64,000 nucleotides of DNA, taken from Diorhabda sublineata. Lineage: Eukaryota > Arthropoda > Insecta > Coleoptera > Chrysomelidae. The translations under genes were made by a program, and so were the position numbers. The stretch spans positions 2,163,312-2,227,311 of the forward strand of contig NC_079483.1 in the NCBI RefSeq assembly GCF_026230105.1. The letters are read 5' to 3'. Positions 39,651 through 54,599 of the stretch are shown here, piece after piece (positions within the stretch are counted from its first letter, which is position 1; every line of letters starts with the position of its first letter). A model generated the notes under the pieces. That model was not told where the DNA came from and made no database searches. It worked only from the letters and a program-made list of their open reading frames with translations.

Positions 39651-42600
39651 TTGAAATTCGACTTCAAATTAGGAAGATAGACATTGAAAATTTTCAATCA
39701 ACACAAAGTGACAGTCGACCTCAATGGGCTTCAGTGGATGTTAATTGACGATATCTGACAAAGTTAGATGCAATCTCACTCGAATATATAAGAAATGTTG
39801 AAACTCGACTTCAAATTAGGAAGATAGACTTTGAAAATTTTCAATCAACACAAAGTGACAGTCGACCTCAATGGGCTTCAGTGGATGTTAGACGACTTAT
39901 CTGACAAAGTTAGATGGAAATTCACTCAAATATATGAGAAATGTTGAAATTCGACATCAACCTAGGAAGATAGACATTGAAAATTTTCAATCAACACAAA
40001 GTGACAGTCGACCTCAGAGGGCTTCAGTGGATGTTAATCGACGATACCTCGCAAAGATAGATGCAAACTCACTCAAATATATGAGAAATGTTGAAATTCG
40101 ACTTCAAATTAAGAAGATAGACTTTGAAAATTTTCAATCAACACAAAGTGACAGTCGACCTCAATGGGCTTCAGTGGATGTTAGACGACTTATCTGACAA
40201 AGTTAGATGCAAACTCACTCAAATATATGAGAAATGTTGAAATTCGACTTCAAATTAGGAAGATAGACATTGAAAATTTTCAATCAACAAAAAGTGACAG
40301 TCGACCTCAATGGGCTTCAGTGGATGTTAATTGACGATATCTGACAAAGTTAGATGCAAAATCACTCGAATATATTATAAATGTTGAAACTCGACTTCAA
40401 ATTAGGAAGATAGACTTTGAAAATTTTCAATCAACACAAAGTGACAGTAGACCTCAATGGGCTTCAGTGGATGTTAATTGACGATATCCGACAAAGGTGG
40501 GTGCAAACTCACTCGAATATATGAGAAATGTTGAAATTCGACTTCAAATTAGGAAGATAGACATTGAAAATTTTCAATCAACACAAAGTGACAGTCGACC
40601 TCAATGGGCTTCAGTGGATGTTAATTGACGATATCCGACAAAGTTAGATGCAAACTCACTCGAATATATGAGAAATGTTGAAATTCGACTTCAAATTAGG
40701 AAGATAGACATTGAAAATTTTCAATCAACACAAAGTGACAGTCGACCTCAATGGGCTTTAGTGGATGTTAATTGACGATATCTGACGAAGTTAGATGCAA
40801 ACTCACTCAAATATATGAGAAATGTTGAAATTCGACTTCAAATTAGGAAGATACACATTGAAAATTTTCAATCAACAAAAGTGACAGTCGACCTCAATGG
40901 GCTACAGTGGATGTTAATTGACGATATCTGAAAAAGTTAGATGCAAACTCACTCGAATATATAAGAAATGTTGAAACTCGACTTCAAATTAGGAAGATAG
41001 ACTTTGAAAATTTTCAATCAACACAAAAAGTGACAGTCGACCTCAATGGGCTTCAGTGGATGCTAGACGACTTATCTGACAAAGTTAGATGAAAACTCAC
41101 TCAAATATATGAGAAATGTTGAAATTCGACTTCAATTTAGGAAGATAGACTTTGAAAATTTTCAATCAACACAAAGTGACAGTCGACCTCAGAGGGCTTC
41201 AGTGAATGTTAATTGACGATATCTCACAAAGTTAGATGCAAACTCACTCAAATATATGAAAAATGTTGAAATTCGACTTCAAATTAGGATGATAGACATT
41301 GAAAATTTTCAATCAACACAAAGGGACAGTCGACCTCAATGGGCTTCAGTGGATGTTAATTGACGATATCCGACAAAGTTAGATGCAAACTCACTCGAAT
41401 ATATGAGAAATGTTGAAATCCGACTTCAAATTAGGAAGATAGACATTGAAAATTTTCAATCAACACAAAGGGACAGTCGACCTCAATGGGCTTCTGTGGA
41501 TGTTAATTGACGATATCCGACAAAGTTAGATGCAAACTCACTCGAATATATGAGAAATGTTGAAATTCGACTTCAAATTAGGAATATAGACATTGAAAAT
41601 TTTCAATCAACACAAAGTGACAGTCGACCTCAATGGGCTTTAGTGGATGGTAATTGACGATATCTGACAAAGTTAGATGCAAACTCACTCAAATATATGA
41701 GAAATGTTGAAATTCGACTTCAAATTAGGAAGATAGACATTGAAAATTTTCAATCAACACAAAGTGACAGTCGACCTCAATGGGCTTCAGTGGATGTTAA
41801 TTGACGATATCTGACAAAGTTAGATGCAATCTCACTCGAATATATAAGAAATGTTGAAACTCGACTTCAAATTAGGAAGATAGACTTTGAAAATTTTCAA
41901 TCAACACAAAGTGACAGTCGACCTCAATGGGCTTCAGTGGATGTTAGACGACTTATCTGACAAAGTTAGATGGAAATTCACTCAAATATATGAGAAATGT
42001 TGAAATTCGACATCAACCTAGGAAGATAGACATTGAAAATTTTCAATCAACACAAAGTGACAGTCGACCTCAGAGGGCTTCAGTGGATGTTAATCGACGA
42101 TACCTCGCAAAGATAGATGCAAACTCACTCAAATATATGAGAAATGTTGAAATTCGACTTCAAATTAAGAAGATAGACTTTGAAAATTTTCAATCAACAC
42201 AAAGTGACAGTCGACCTCAATGGGCTTCAGTGGATGTTAGACGACTTATCTGACAAAGTTAGATGCAAACTCACTCAAATATATGAGAAATGTTGAAATT
42301 CGACTTCAAATTAGGAAGATAGACATTGAAAATTTTCAATCAACAAAAAGTGACAGTCGACCTCAATGGGCTTCAGTGGATGTTAATTGACGATATCTGA
42401 CAAAGTTAGATGCAAAATCACTCGAATATATTATAAATGTTGAAACTCGACTTCAAATTAGGAAGATAGACTTTGAAAATTTTCAATCAACACAAAGTGA
42501 CAGTCGACCTCAATGGGCTTCAGTGGATGTTAATTGACGATATCCGACAAAGGTGGGTGCAAACTCACTCGAATATATGAGAAATGTTGAAATTCGACTT

Positions 42601-43815
42601 CAAATTAGGAAGATAGACATTGAAAATTTTCAATCAACACAAAGTGACAGTCGACCTCAATGGGCTTCAGTGGATGTTAATTGACGATATCCGACAAAGT
42701 TAGATGCAAACTCACTCGAATATATGAGAAATGTTGAAATTCGACTTCAAATTAGGAAGATAGACATTGAAAATTTTCAATCAACACAAAGTGACAGTCG
42801 ACCTCAATGGGCTTTAGTGGATGTTAATTGACGATATCTGACGAAGTTAGATGCAAACTCACTCAAATATATGAGAAATGTTGAAATTCGACTTCAAATT
42901 AGGAAGATAGACATTGAAAATTTTCAATCAACAAAAGTGACAGTCGACCTCAATGGGCTACAGTGGATGTTAATTGACGATATCTGAAAAAGTTAGATGC
43001 AAACTCACTCGAATATATAAGAAATGTTGAAACTCGACTTCAAATTAGGAAGATAGACTTTGAAAATTTTCAATCAACACAAAAAGTGACAGTCGACCTC
43101 AATGGGCTTCAGTGGATGCTAGACGACTTATCTGACAAAGTTAGATGGAAACTCACTCAAATATATGAGAAATGTTGAAATTCGACTTCAATTTAGGAAG
43201 ATAGACTTTGAAAATTTTCAATCAACACAAAGTGACAGTCGACCTCAGAGGGCTTCAGTGAATGTTAATTGACGATATCTCACAAAGTTAGATGCAAACT
43301 CACTCAAATATATGAAAAATGTTGAAATTCGACTTCAAATTAGGATGATAGACATTGAAAATTTTCAATCAACACAAAGGGACAGTCGACCTCAATGGGC
43401 TTCAGTGGATGTTAATTGACGATATCCGACAAAGTTAGATGCAAACTCACTCGAATATATGAGAAATGTTGAAATCCGACTTCAAATTAGGAAGATAGAC
43501 ATTGAAAATTTTCAATCAACACAAAGGGACAGTCTACCTCAATGGGCTTCTGTGGATGTTAATTGACGATATCCGACAAAGTTAGATGCAAACTCACTCG
43601 AATATATGAGAAATGTTGAAATTCGACTTCAAATTAGGAATATAGACATTGAAAATTTTCAATCAACACAAAGTGACAGTCGACCTCAATGGGCTTTAGT
43701 GGATGGTAATTGACGATATCTGACAAAGTTAGATGCAAACTCACTCAAATATATGAGAAATTTTGAAATTCGACTTCAAATTAGGAAGATAGACATTGAA
43801 AATTTTCAATCAACA
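39650..43815 (+). repeat. HOR F2: 14-mer, 2,056 bp, about two copies
   Basis: These marks are 2,056 bp apart: GCAATCTCACTCG (about 39,770 and 41,826), CGACATCAACCTAGG (39,953 and 42,009), CAAAGGTGGGTGC (40,492 and 42,548) and GGATGCTAGACG (with GCTAGA at 41,062 and 43,118). Copies differ by scattered bases, such as GACAGTAGACC at 40,447. The second copy departs near 43,815, where CAACAAAAGTG replaces CAACACAAAGTG. The end overlaps the start of the next HOR because the same monomers serve both alignments. Confidence 0.87.
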
Positions 43816-46800
43816 AAAGTGACAGTCGACCTCAATGGGCTACAGTGGATGTTAATTGACGATATCTGAAAAAGTTAGATGCAAACTCACTCGAATATAT
43901 AAGAAATGTTGAAATTCGACTTCAAATTAGGAAGATAGACATTGAAAATTTTCAATCAACACAAAGTGACAGTCGACCTCAATGGGCTTCAGTGGATGTT
44001 AATCGACGATATCTGATAAAGTTAGATGCAAACTCACTCAAATATATGAGAAATGTTGAAATTCGACTTCAAATTAGGAAGATAGACTTTGAAAATTTTC
44101 AATCAACACAAAGTGACAGTCGACCTCAGAGGGCTTCAGTGAATGTTAATTGACGATATCTCACAAAGTTAGATGCAAACTAACTCAAATATATGAAAAA
44201 TGTTGAAATTCGACTTCAAATTAAGATGATAGACATTGAAAATTTTCAATCAACACAAAGGGACAGTCGACCTCAATGGGCTTCAGTGGATGTTAATTGA
44301 CGATATCTGATAAAGTTAGATGCAAAATCACTCGAATATATTATAAATGTTGAAACTCGACTTCAAATTAGGAAGATAGACTTTGAAAATAATCAATCAA
44401 CACAAAGTGACAGTCGACCTCAATGGGCTTTAGTGGATGTTAGACGACTTATCTGACAAAGTTAGATGCAAACTCACTCGAATATATAAGAAATGTTGAA
44501 ACTAGACTTCAAATTGGGAAGATAGACATTGAAAATTTCCAATCAACACAAAGTGACAGTCGACCTCAGAGGGCTTCAGTGGATGTTAATCGACGATGTC
44601 TCACTAAGTTAGATGCAAACTCACTCAAATATATGAGAAATGTTGAAATTCGACTTCAAATTAGGAAGATAGACATTGAAAATTTTCAATCAACACAAAG
44701 TGACAGTCGACCTCAATGGGCTTCAGTGGATGTTAATCGACGATATCTGACAAAGTTAGATGCAAACTCACTAAAATATATGAGAAATGTTGAAATTCGA
44801 CTTCAAATTAGGAAGATAGACTTTGAAAATTTTCAATCAACACAAAGTGACAGTCGACCTCAATGGGCTTCAGTGAATGTTAATTGACGATATCTGACAA
44901 AGTTAGATGCAAACTCACTCGAATATATGAGAAATGTTGAAATTCGACTTCAAATTAGGAAGATAGACTTTGAAAATTTTCAATCAACACAAAGTGACAG
45001 TCGACCTCAATGGGCTTCAGTGGATGTTAATCGACGATATCTGATAAAGTTAGATGCAAACTCACTCAAATATATGAGAAATGTTGAAATTCGACTTCAA
45101 ATTAGGAAGATAGACTTTGAAAATTTTCAATCAACACAAAGTGACAGTCGACCTCAGAGGGCTTCAGTGGATGTTAATCGACGATATCTCACAAAGTTAG
45201 ATGCAAACTCACTCGAATATATAAGAAATGTTGAAACTCGACTTCAAATTAGGAAGATAGACTTTGAGAATTTTCAATCAACACAAAGTGACAGTCGACC
45301 TCAATGGGCTACAGTGGATGTAAATTGACGATATCTGAAAAAGTTAGATGCAAACTCACTCAAATATATAAGAAATGTTGAAACTCGACTTCAAATTAGG
45401 AAGATAGACTGTGAAAATTTTCAATCAACACAAAGTGACAGTCGACCTCAATGGGCTTCAGTGGATGTTAGACGACTTATCTGACAAAGTTAGATGCAAA
45501 CTCACTCAAATATATGAGAAATGTTGAAATTCGACTTCAAATTAGGAAGATAGACATTGAAAATTTTCAATCAACACAAAGTGACAGTCGACCTCAATGG
45601 GCTTCAGTGGATGTTAATTGACGATATCCGACAAAGTTAGATGCAAACTCACTCGAATATATGAGAAATGTTGAAATTCGACTTCAACCTAGGAAGATAG
45701 ACATTGAAAATTTTCAATCAACACAAAGGGACAGTCGACCTCAATGGGCTTCTGTGGATGTTAATTGACGATATCCGACAAAGTTAGATGCAAACTCACT
45801 CGAATATATGAGAAATGTTGAAATTCGACTTCAAATTAGGAAGATAGACTTTGAGAATTTTCAATCAACACAAAGTGACAGTCGACCTCAATGGGCTACA
45901 GTGGATGTAAATTGACGATATCTGAAAAAGTTAGATGCAAACTCACTCAAATATATAAGAAATGTTGAAACTCGACTTCAAATTAGGAAGATAGACTTTG
46001 AAAATTTTCAATCAACACAAAGTGACAGTCGACCTCAGAGGGCTTCAGTGGATGTTAATCGACGATATCTCACAAAGTTAGATGCAAACTCACTCGAATA
46101 TATAAGAAATGTTGAAACTCGACTTCAAATTAGGAAGATAGACTTTGAGAATTTTCAATCAACACAAAGTGACAGTCGACCTCAATGGGCTACAGTGGAT
46201 GTAAATTGACGATATCTGAAAAAGTTAGATGCAAACTCACTCAAATATATAAGAAATGTTGAAACTCGACTTCAAATTAGGAAGATAGACTTTGAAAATT
46301 TTCAATCAACACAAAGTGACAGTCGACCTCAATGGGCTTCAGTGGATGTTAGACGACTTATCTGACAAAGTTAGATGCACACTCACTCAAATATATGAGA
46401 AATGTTGAAATTCGACTTCAAATTAGGAAGATAGACATTGAAAATTTTCAATCAACACAAAGTGACAGTCGACCTCAATGGGCTTCAGTGGATGTTAATT
46501 GACGATATCCGACAAAGTTAGATGCAAACTCACTCGAATATATGAGAAATGTTGAAATTCGACTTCAACCTAGGAAGATAGACTTTGAAAATTTTCAATC
46601 AACACAAAGTGACAGTCGACCTCAGAGGGCTTCAGTGGATGTTAATCGACGATGTCTCACTAAGTTAGATGCAAACTCACTCAAATATATGAGAAATGTT
46701 GAAATTCGACTTCAAATTAGGAAGATAGACATTGAAAATTTTCAATCAACAAAAGTGACAGTCGACCTCAATGGGCTACAGTGGATGTTAATTGACGATA

Positions 46801-49476
46801 TCTGAAAAAGTTAGATGCAAACTCACTCGAATATATAAGAAATGTTGAAACTCGACATCAAATTAGGAAGATAGACTTTGAAAATTTTCAATCAACACAA
46901 AGTGACAGTCGACCTCAATGGGCTTCAGTGGATGTTAGACGACTTATCTGACAAAGTTAGATGCAAACTCACTCAAATATATGAGAAATGTTGAAATTCG
47001 ACTTCAAATTAGGAAGATAGAATTTGAAAATTTTCAATCAACACAAAGTGACAGTCGACCTCAGAGGGCTTCAGTGGATGTTAATCGACGACATCTCACA
47101 AAGTTAGATGCAAACTCACTCAAATATATGAGAAATGTTGAAATCCGACTTCAAATTAGGAAGATAGACATTGAAAATTTTCAATCAACACAAAGGGACA
47201 GTCGACCTCAATGGGCTTCAGTGGATGTTAATTGACGATATCCGACAAAGTTAGATGCAAACTCACTCGAATATATGAGAAATGTTGAAATTCGACTTCA
47301 AATTAGGAAGATAGACATTGAAAATTTTCAATCAACACAAAGTGACAGTCGACCTCAATGGGCTTTAGTGGATGTTAATTGACGATATCTGACAAAGTTA
47401 GATGCAAACTCACTCAAATATATGAGAAATGTTGAAATTCGACTTCAAATTACGAAGATAGACATTGAAAATTTTCAATCAACAAAAGTGACAGTCGACC
47501 TCAATGGGCTACAGTGGATGTTAATTGACGATATCTGAAAAAGTTAGATGCAAACTCACTCGAATATATAAGAAATGTTGAAATTCGACTTCAAATTAGG
47601 AAGATAGACATTTAAAATTTTCAATCAACACAAAGTGACAGTCGACCTCAATGGGCTTCAGTGGATGTTAATCGACGATATCTGATAAAGTTAGATGCAA
47701 ACTCACTCAAATATATGAGAAATGTTGAAATTCGACTTCAAATTAGGAAGATAGACTTTGAAAATTTTCAATCAACACAAAGTGACAGTCGACCTCAGAG
47801 GGCTTCAGTGAATGTTAATTGACGATATCTCACAAAGTTAGATGCAAACTAACTCAAATATATGAAAAATGTTGAAATTCGACTTCAAATTAGGATGATA
47901 GACATTGAAAATTTTCAATCAACACAAAGGGACAGTCGACCTCAATGGGCTTCAGTGGATGTTAATTGACGATATCTGATAAAGTTAGATGCAAAATCAC
48001 TCGAATATATTATAAATGTTGAAACTCGACTTCAAATTAGGAAGATAGACTTTGAAAATAATCAATCAACACAAAGTGACAGTCGACCTCAATGGGCTTT
48101 AGTGGATGTTAGACGACTTATCTGACAAAGTTAGATGCAAACTCACTCGAATATATAAGAAATGTTGAAACTAGACTTCAAATTGGGAAGATAGACATTG
48201 AAAATTTCCAATCAACACAAAGTGACAGTCGACCTCAGAGGGCTTCAGTGGATGTTAATCGACGATGTCTCACTAAGTTAGATGCAAACTCACTCAAATA
48301 TATGAGAAATGTTGAAATTCGACTTCAAATTAGGAAGATAGACATTGAAAATTTTCAATCAACACAAAGTGACAGTCGACCTCAATGGGCTTCAGTGGAT
48401 GTTAATCGACGATATCTGACAAAGTTAGATGCAAACTCACTAAAATATATGAGAAATGTTGAAATTCGACTTCAAATTAGGAAGATAGACTTTGAAAATT
48501 TTCAATCAACACAAAGTGACAGTCGACCTCAATGGGCTTCAGTGAATGTTAATTGACGATATCTGACAAAGTTAGATGCAAACTCACTCGAATATATGAG
48601 AAATGTTGAAATTCGACTTCAAATTAGGAAGATAGACTTTGAAAATTTTCAATCAACACAAAGTGACAGTCGACCTCAATGGGCTTCCGTGGATGTTAAT
48701 CGACGATATCTGATAAAGTTAGATGCAAACTCACTCAAATATATGAGAAATGTTGAAATTCGACTTCAAATTAGGAAGATAGACTTTGAAAATTTTCAAT
48801 CAACACAAAGTGACAGTCGACCTCAGAGGGCTTCAGTGGATGTTAATCGACGATATCTCACAAAGTTAGATGCAAACTCACTCGAATATATAAGAAATGT
48901 TGAAACTCGACTTCAAATTAGGAAGATAGACTTTGAGAATTTTCAATCAACACAAAGTCACAGTCGACCTCAATGGGCTACAGTGGATGTAAATTGACGA
49001 TATCTGAAAAAGTTAGATGCAAACTCACTCAAATATATAAGAAATGTTGAAACTCGACTTCAAATTAGGAAGATAGACTTTGAAAATTTTCAATCAACAC
49101 AAAGTGACAGTCGACCTCAATGGGCTTCAGTGGATGTTAGACGACTTATCTGACAAAGTTAGATGCAAACTCACTCAAATATATGAGAAATGTTGAAATT
49201 CGACTTCAAATTAGGAAGATAGAATTTGAAAATTTTCAATCAACACAAAGTGACAGTCGACCTCAGAGGGCTTCAGTGGATGTTAATCGACGATATCTCA
49301 CAAAGTTAGATGCAAACTCACTCAAATATATGAGAAATGTTGAAATTCGACTTCAAATTAGGAAGATAGACATTGAAAATTTTCAATCAACACAAAGTGA
49401 CAGTCGACCTCAATGGGCTTCAGTGGATGTTAATTGACGATATCCGACAAAGTTAGATGCAAACTCACTCGAATAT

Positions 49477-50062
49477 ATGAGAAATGTTGAAATTCGACTT
49501 CAACCTAGGAAGATAGACTTTGAAAATTTTCAATCAACACAAAGTGACAGTCGACCTCAGAGGGCTTCAGTGGATGTTAATCGACGATGTCTCACTAAGT
49601 TAGATGCAAACTCACTCAAATATATGAGAAATGTTGAAATTCGACTTCAAATTAGGAAGATAGACATTGAAAATTTTCAATCAACAAAAGTGACAGTCGA
49701 CCTCAATGGGCTACAGTGGATGTTAATTGACGATATCTGAAAAAGTTAGATGCAAACTCACTCGAATATATGAGAAATGTTGAAATTCGACTTCAACCTA
49801 GGAAGATAGATTTTGAAAATTTTCAATCAACACAAAGTGACAGTCGACCTCAGAGGGCTTCAGTGGATGTTAATCGACGATGTCTCACTAAGTTAGATGC
49901 AAACTCACTCAAATATATGAGAAATGTTGAAATTCGACTTCAAATTAGGAAGATAGACATTGAAAATTTTCAATCAACAAAAGTGACAGTCGACCTCAAT
50001 GGGCTACAGTGGATGTTAATTGACGATATCTGAAAAAGTTAGATGCAAACTCTCACTCGAAT
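49477..50062 (+). repeat. Tandem duplicated dimer (293 bp) inside HOR G
   Basis: The Rc-K dimer beginning ATGAGAAATG with CTTCAACCTAGG occurs at 49,477 and again at 49,770, exactly 293 bp later, and is almost identical (GATAGACTTTG against GATAGATTTTG). Just after the second copy a TC dinucleotide is duplicated (GCAAACTCTCACTCG near 50,045), a rare length variant. Confidence 0.85.
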
Positions 50063-53000
50063 ATATAAGAAATGTTGAAACTCGACATCAAATTAGGAAG
50101 ATAGACTTTGAAAATTTTCAATCAACACAAAGTGACAGTCGACCTCAATGGGCTTCAGTGGATGTTAGACGACTTATCTGACAAAGTTAGATGCAAACTC
50201 ACTCAAATATATGAGAAATGTTGAAATTCGACTTCAAATTAGGAAGATAGAATTTGAAAATTTTCAATCAACACAAAGTGACAGTCGACCTCAGAGGGCT
50301 TCAGTGGATGTTAATCGACGATATCTCACAAAGTTAGATGCAAACTCACTCAAATATATGAGAAATGTTGAAATTCGACTTCAAATTAGGAAGATAGACA
50401 TTGAAAATTTTCAATCAACACAAAGTGACAGTCGACCTCAATGGGCTTCAGTGGATGTTAATTGACGATATCCGACAAACTTAGATGCAAACTCACTCGA
50501 ATATATGAGAAATGTTGAAATTCGACTTCAAATTAGGAAGATAGACATTGAAAATTTTCAATCAACACAAAGTGACAGTCGACCTCAATGGGCTTCAGTG
50601 GATGTTAATTGACGATATCTGACAAAGTTAGATGCAAATTCACTCAAATATATGAGAAATATTGAAATTCGACTTCAAATTAGGAAGATAGACATTGAAA
50701 ATTTTCAATCAACAAAAGTGACAGTCGACCTCAATGGGCTACAGTGGATGTTAATTGACGATATCTGAAAAAGTTAGATGCAAACTCACTCGAATATATA
50801 AGAAATGTTGAAACTCGACATCAAATTAGGAAGATAGACTTTGAAAATTTTCAATCAACACAAAGTGACAGTCGACCTCAATGGGCTTCAGTGGATGTTA
50901 GACGACTTATCTGACAAAGTTAGATGCAAACTCACTCAAATATATGAGATATGTTGAAATTCGACTTCAAATTAGGAAGATAGACTTTAAAAATTTTCAA
51001 TCAACACAAAGTGACAGTCGACCTCAGAGGGCTTCAGTGGATGTTAATCGACGATATCTCACAAAGTTAGATGCAAACTCACTCAAATATATGAGAAATG
51101 TTGAAATTCGACTTCAAATTAGGAAGATAGACATTGAAAATTTTCAATCAACACAAAGTGACAGTCGACCTCAATGGGCTTCAGTGGATGTTAATTGACG
51201 ATATCCGACAAAGTTAGATGCAAACTCACTCGAATATATGAGAAATGTTGAAATCCGACTTCAAATTAGGAAGATAGACATTGAAAATTTTCAATCAACA
51301 CAAAGTGACAGTCGACCTCAATGGGCTTCAGTGGATGTTAATTGACGATATCCGACAAAGTTAGATGCAAACTCACTCGAATATATGAGAAATGTTGAAA
51401 TTCGACTTCAAATTAGGAAGATAGACATTGAAAATTTTCAATCAACACAAAGTGACAGTCGACCTCAATGGGCTTTAGTGGATGTTAATTGACGATATCT
51501 GACAAAGTTAGATGCAAACTCACTCAAATATATGAGAAATGTTGAAATTCGACTTCAAATTAGGAAGATAGACATTGAAAATTTTCAATCAACAAAAGTG
51601 ACAGTCGACCTCAATGGGCTACAGTGGATGTTAATTGACGATATCTGAAAAAGTTAGATGCAAACTCACTCGAATATATAAGAAATGTTGAAATTCGACT
51701 TCAAATTAGGAAGATAGACATTGAAAATTTTCAATCAACACAAAGTGACAGTCGACCTCAGAGAGCTTCAGTGAATGTTAATTGACGATATCTCACAAAG
51801 TTAGATGCAAACTCACTCAAATATATGAGAAATGTTGAAATTCGACTTCAAATTACGAAGATAGACATTGAAAATTTTCAATCAACAAAAGTGACAGTCG
51901 ACCTCAATGGGCTACAGTGGATGTTAATTGACGATATCTGAAAAAGTTAGATGCAAACTCACTCGAATATATAAGAAATCTTGAAATTCGACTTCAAATT
52001 AGGAAGATAGACTTTGAAAATTTTCAATCAACACAAAGTGACAGTCGACCTCAGAGGGCTTCAGTGAATGTTAATTGACGATATCTCACAAAGTTAGATG
52101 CAAACTCACTCAAATATATGAAAAATGTTGAAATTCGACTTCAAATTAGGATGATAGACATTGAAAATTTTCAATCAACACAAAGGGACAGTCGACCTCA
52201 ATGGGCTTCAGTGGATGTTAATTGACGATATCTGATAAAGTTAGATGCAAAATCACTCGAATATATTATAAATGTTGAAACTCGACTTCAAATTAGGAAG
52301 ATAGACTTTGAAAATAATCAATCAACACGAAGTGACAGTCGACCTCAATGGGCTTTAGTGGATGTTAGACGACTTATCTGACAAAGTTAGATGCAAACTC
52401 ACTCGAATATATAAGAAATGTTGAAACTAGACTTCAAATTGGGAAGATAGACATTGAAAATTTCCAATCAACACAAAGTGACAGTCGACCTCAGAGGGCT
52501 TCAGTGGATGTTAATCGACGATTTCTCACTAAGTTAGATGCAAACTCACTCAAATATATGAGAAATGTTGAAATTCGACTTCAAATTAGGAAGATAGACA
52601 TTGAAAATTTTCAATCAACACAAAGTGACAGTCGACCTCAATGGGCTTCAGTGGATGTTAATCGACGATATCTGACAAAGTTAGATGCAAACTCACTAAA
52701 ATATATGAGAAATGTTGAAATTCGACTTCAAATTAGGAAGATAGACTTTGAAAATTTTCAATCAACACAAAGTGACAGTCGACCTCAGAGGGCTTCAGTG
52801 GATGTTAATCGACGATATCTCACAAAGTTAGATGCAAACTCACTCAAATATATGAGAAATGTTGAAATTCGACTTCAAATTAGGAAGATAGACATTAAAA
52901 ATTTTCAATCAACACAAAGTGACAGTCGACCTCAATGGGCTTCAGTGAATGTTAATTGACGATATCTGACAAAGTTAGATGCAAACTCACTCGAATATAT

Positions 53001-54599
53001 GAGAAATGTTGAAATTCGACTTCAAATTAGGAAGATAGACTTTGAAAATTTTCAATCAATACAAAGTGACAGTCGACCTCAATGGGCTTCAGTGGATGTT
53101 AATCGACGATATCTGATAAAGTTAGATGCAAACTCACTCAAATATATGAGAAATGTTGAAATTCGACTTCAAATTAGGAAGATAGACTTTGAAAATTTTC
53201 AATCAACACAAAGTGACAGTCGACCTCAGAGGGCTTCAGTGGATGTTAATCGACGATATCTCAAAAAGTTAGATGCAAACTCACTCGAATATATAAGAAA
53301 TGTTGAAACTCGACTTCAAATTAGGAAGATAGACTTTGAGAATTTTCAATCAACACAAAGTGACAGTCGACCTCAATGGGCTACAGTGGATGTAAATTGA
53401 CGATATCTGAAAAAGTTAGATGCAAACTCACTCAAATATATAAGAAATGTTGAAACTCGACTTCAAATTAGGAAGATAGACTTTGAAAATTTTCAATCAA
53501 CACAAAGTGACAGTCGACCTCAATGGGTTTCAGTGGATGTTAGACGACTTATCTGACAAAGTTAGATGCAAACTCACTCAAATATATGAGAAATGTTGAA
53601 ATTCGACTTCAAATTAGGAAGATAGAATTTGAAAATTTTCAATCAACACAAAGAGACAGTCGACCTCAGAGGGCTTCAGTGGATGTTAATCGACGATATC
53701 TCACAAAGTTAGATGCAAACTCACTCAAATATATGAGAAATGTTGAAATTCGACTTCAAATTAGGAAGATAGACATTGAAAATTTTCAATCAACACAAAG
53801 TGACAGTCGACCTCAATGGGCTTCAGTGGATGTTAATTGACGATATCCGACTAAGTTAGATGCAAACTCACTCGAATATATGAGAAATGTTGAAATTCGA
53901 CTTCAAATTAGGAAGATAGACATTGAAAATTTTCAATCAACACAAAGTGACAGTCGACCTCAATGGGCTTCAGTGGATGTTAATTGACGATATCTGACAA
54001 AGTTAGATGCAAACTCACTCGAATATATAAGAAATGTTGAAACTCGACTTCAAATTAGGAAGATAGACTTTGAAAATTTTCAATCAACACAAAGTGACAG
54101 TCGACCTCAGAGGGCTTCAGTGGATGTTAGTCGACGATATCTCACAAAGTTAGATGCAAACTCACTCAAATATATGAGAAATGTTGAAATTCGACTTCAA
54201 ATTAGGAAGATAGACATTGAAAATTTTCAATCAACACAAAGTGACAGTCGACCTCAATGGGCTTCAGTGGATGTTAATTGACGATATCCGACAAAGTTAG
54301 ATGCAAACTCACTCGAATATATGAGAAATGTTGAAATTCGACTTCAAATTAGGAAGATAGACATTGAAAATTTTCAATCAACACAAAGTGACAGTCGACC
54401 TCAATGGGCTTCAGTGGATGTTAATTGACGATATCTGACAAAGTTAGATGCAAACTCACTCGAATATATAAGAAATGTTGAAACTCGACTTCAAATTAGG
54501 AAGATAGACTTTGAAAATTTTCAATCAACACAAAGTGACAGTCGACCTCAATGGGCTTCAGTGGATGTTAGACGACTTATCTGACAAAGTTAGATGGAA

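Noticed and set aside
52504..52959. The longest + strand open frame (151 codons) and about fifty others of 73-136 codons as protein-coding genes
   Set aside because: All are read-through of the same 49-codon satellite unit. They begin at a repeat-internal ATG and end wherever the variant type changes. The diagnostic differences between units mostly change amino acids, which argues against purifying selection. No promoter, splice site or unique sequence accompanies them.
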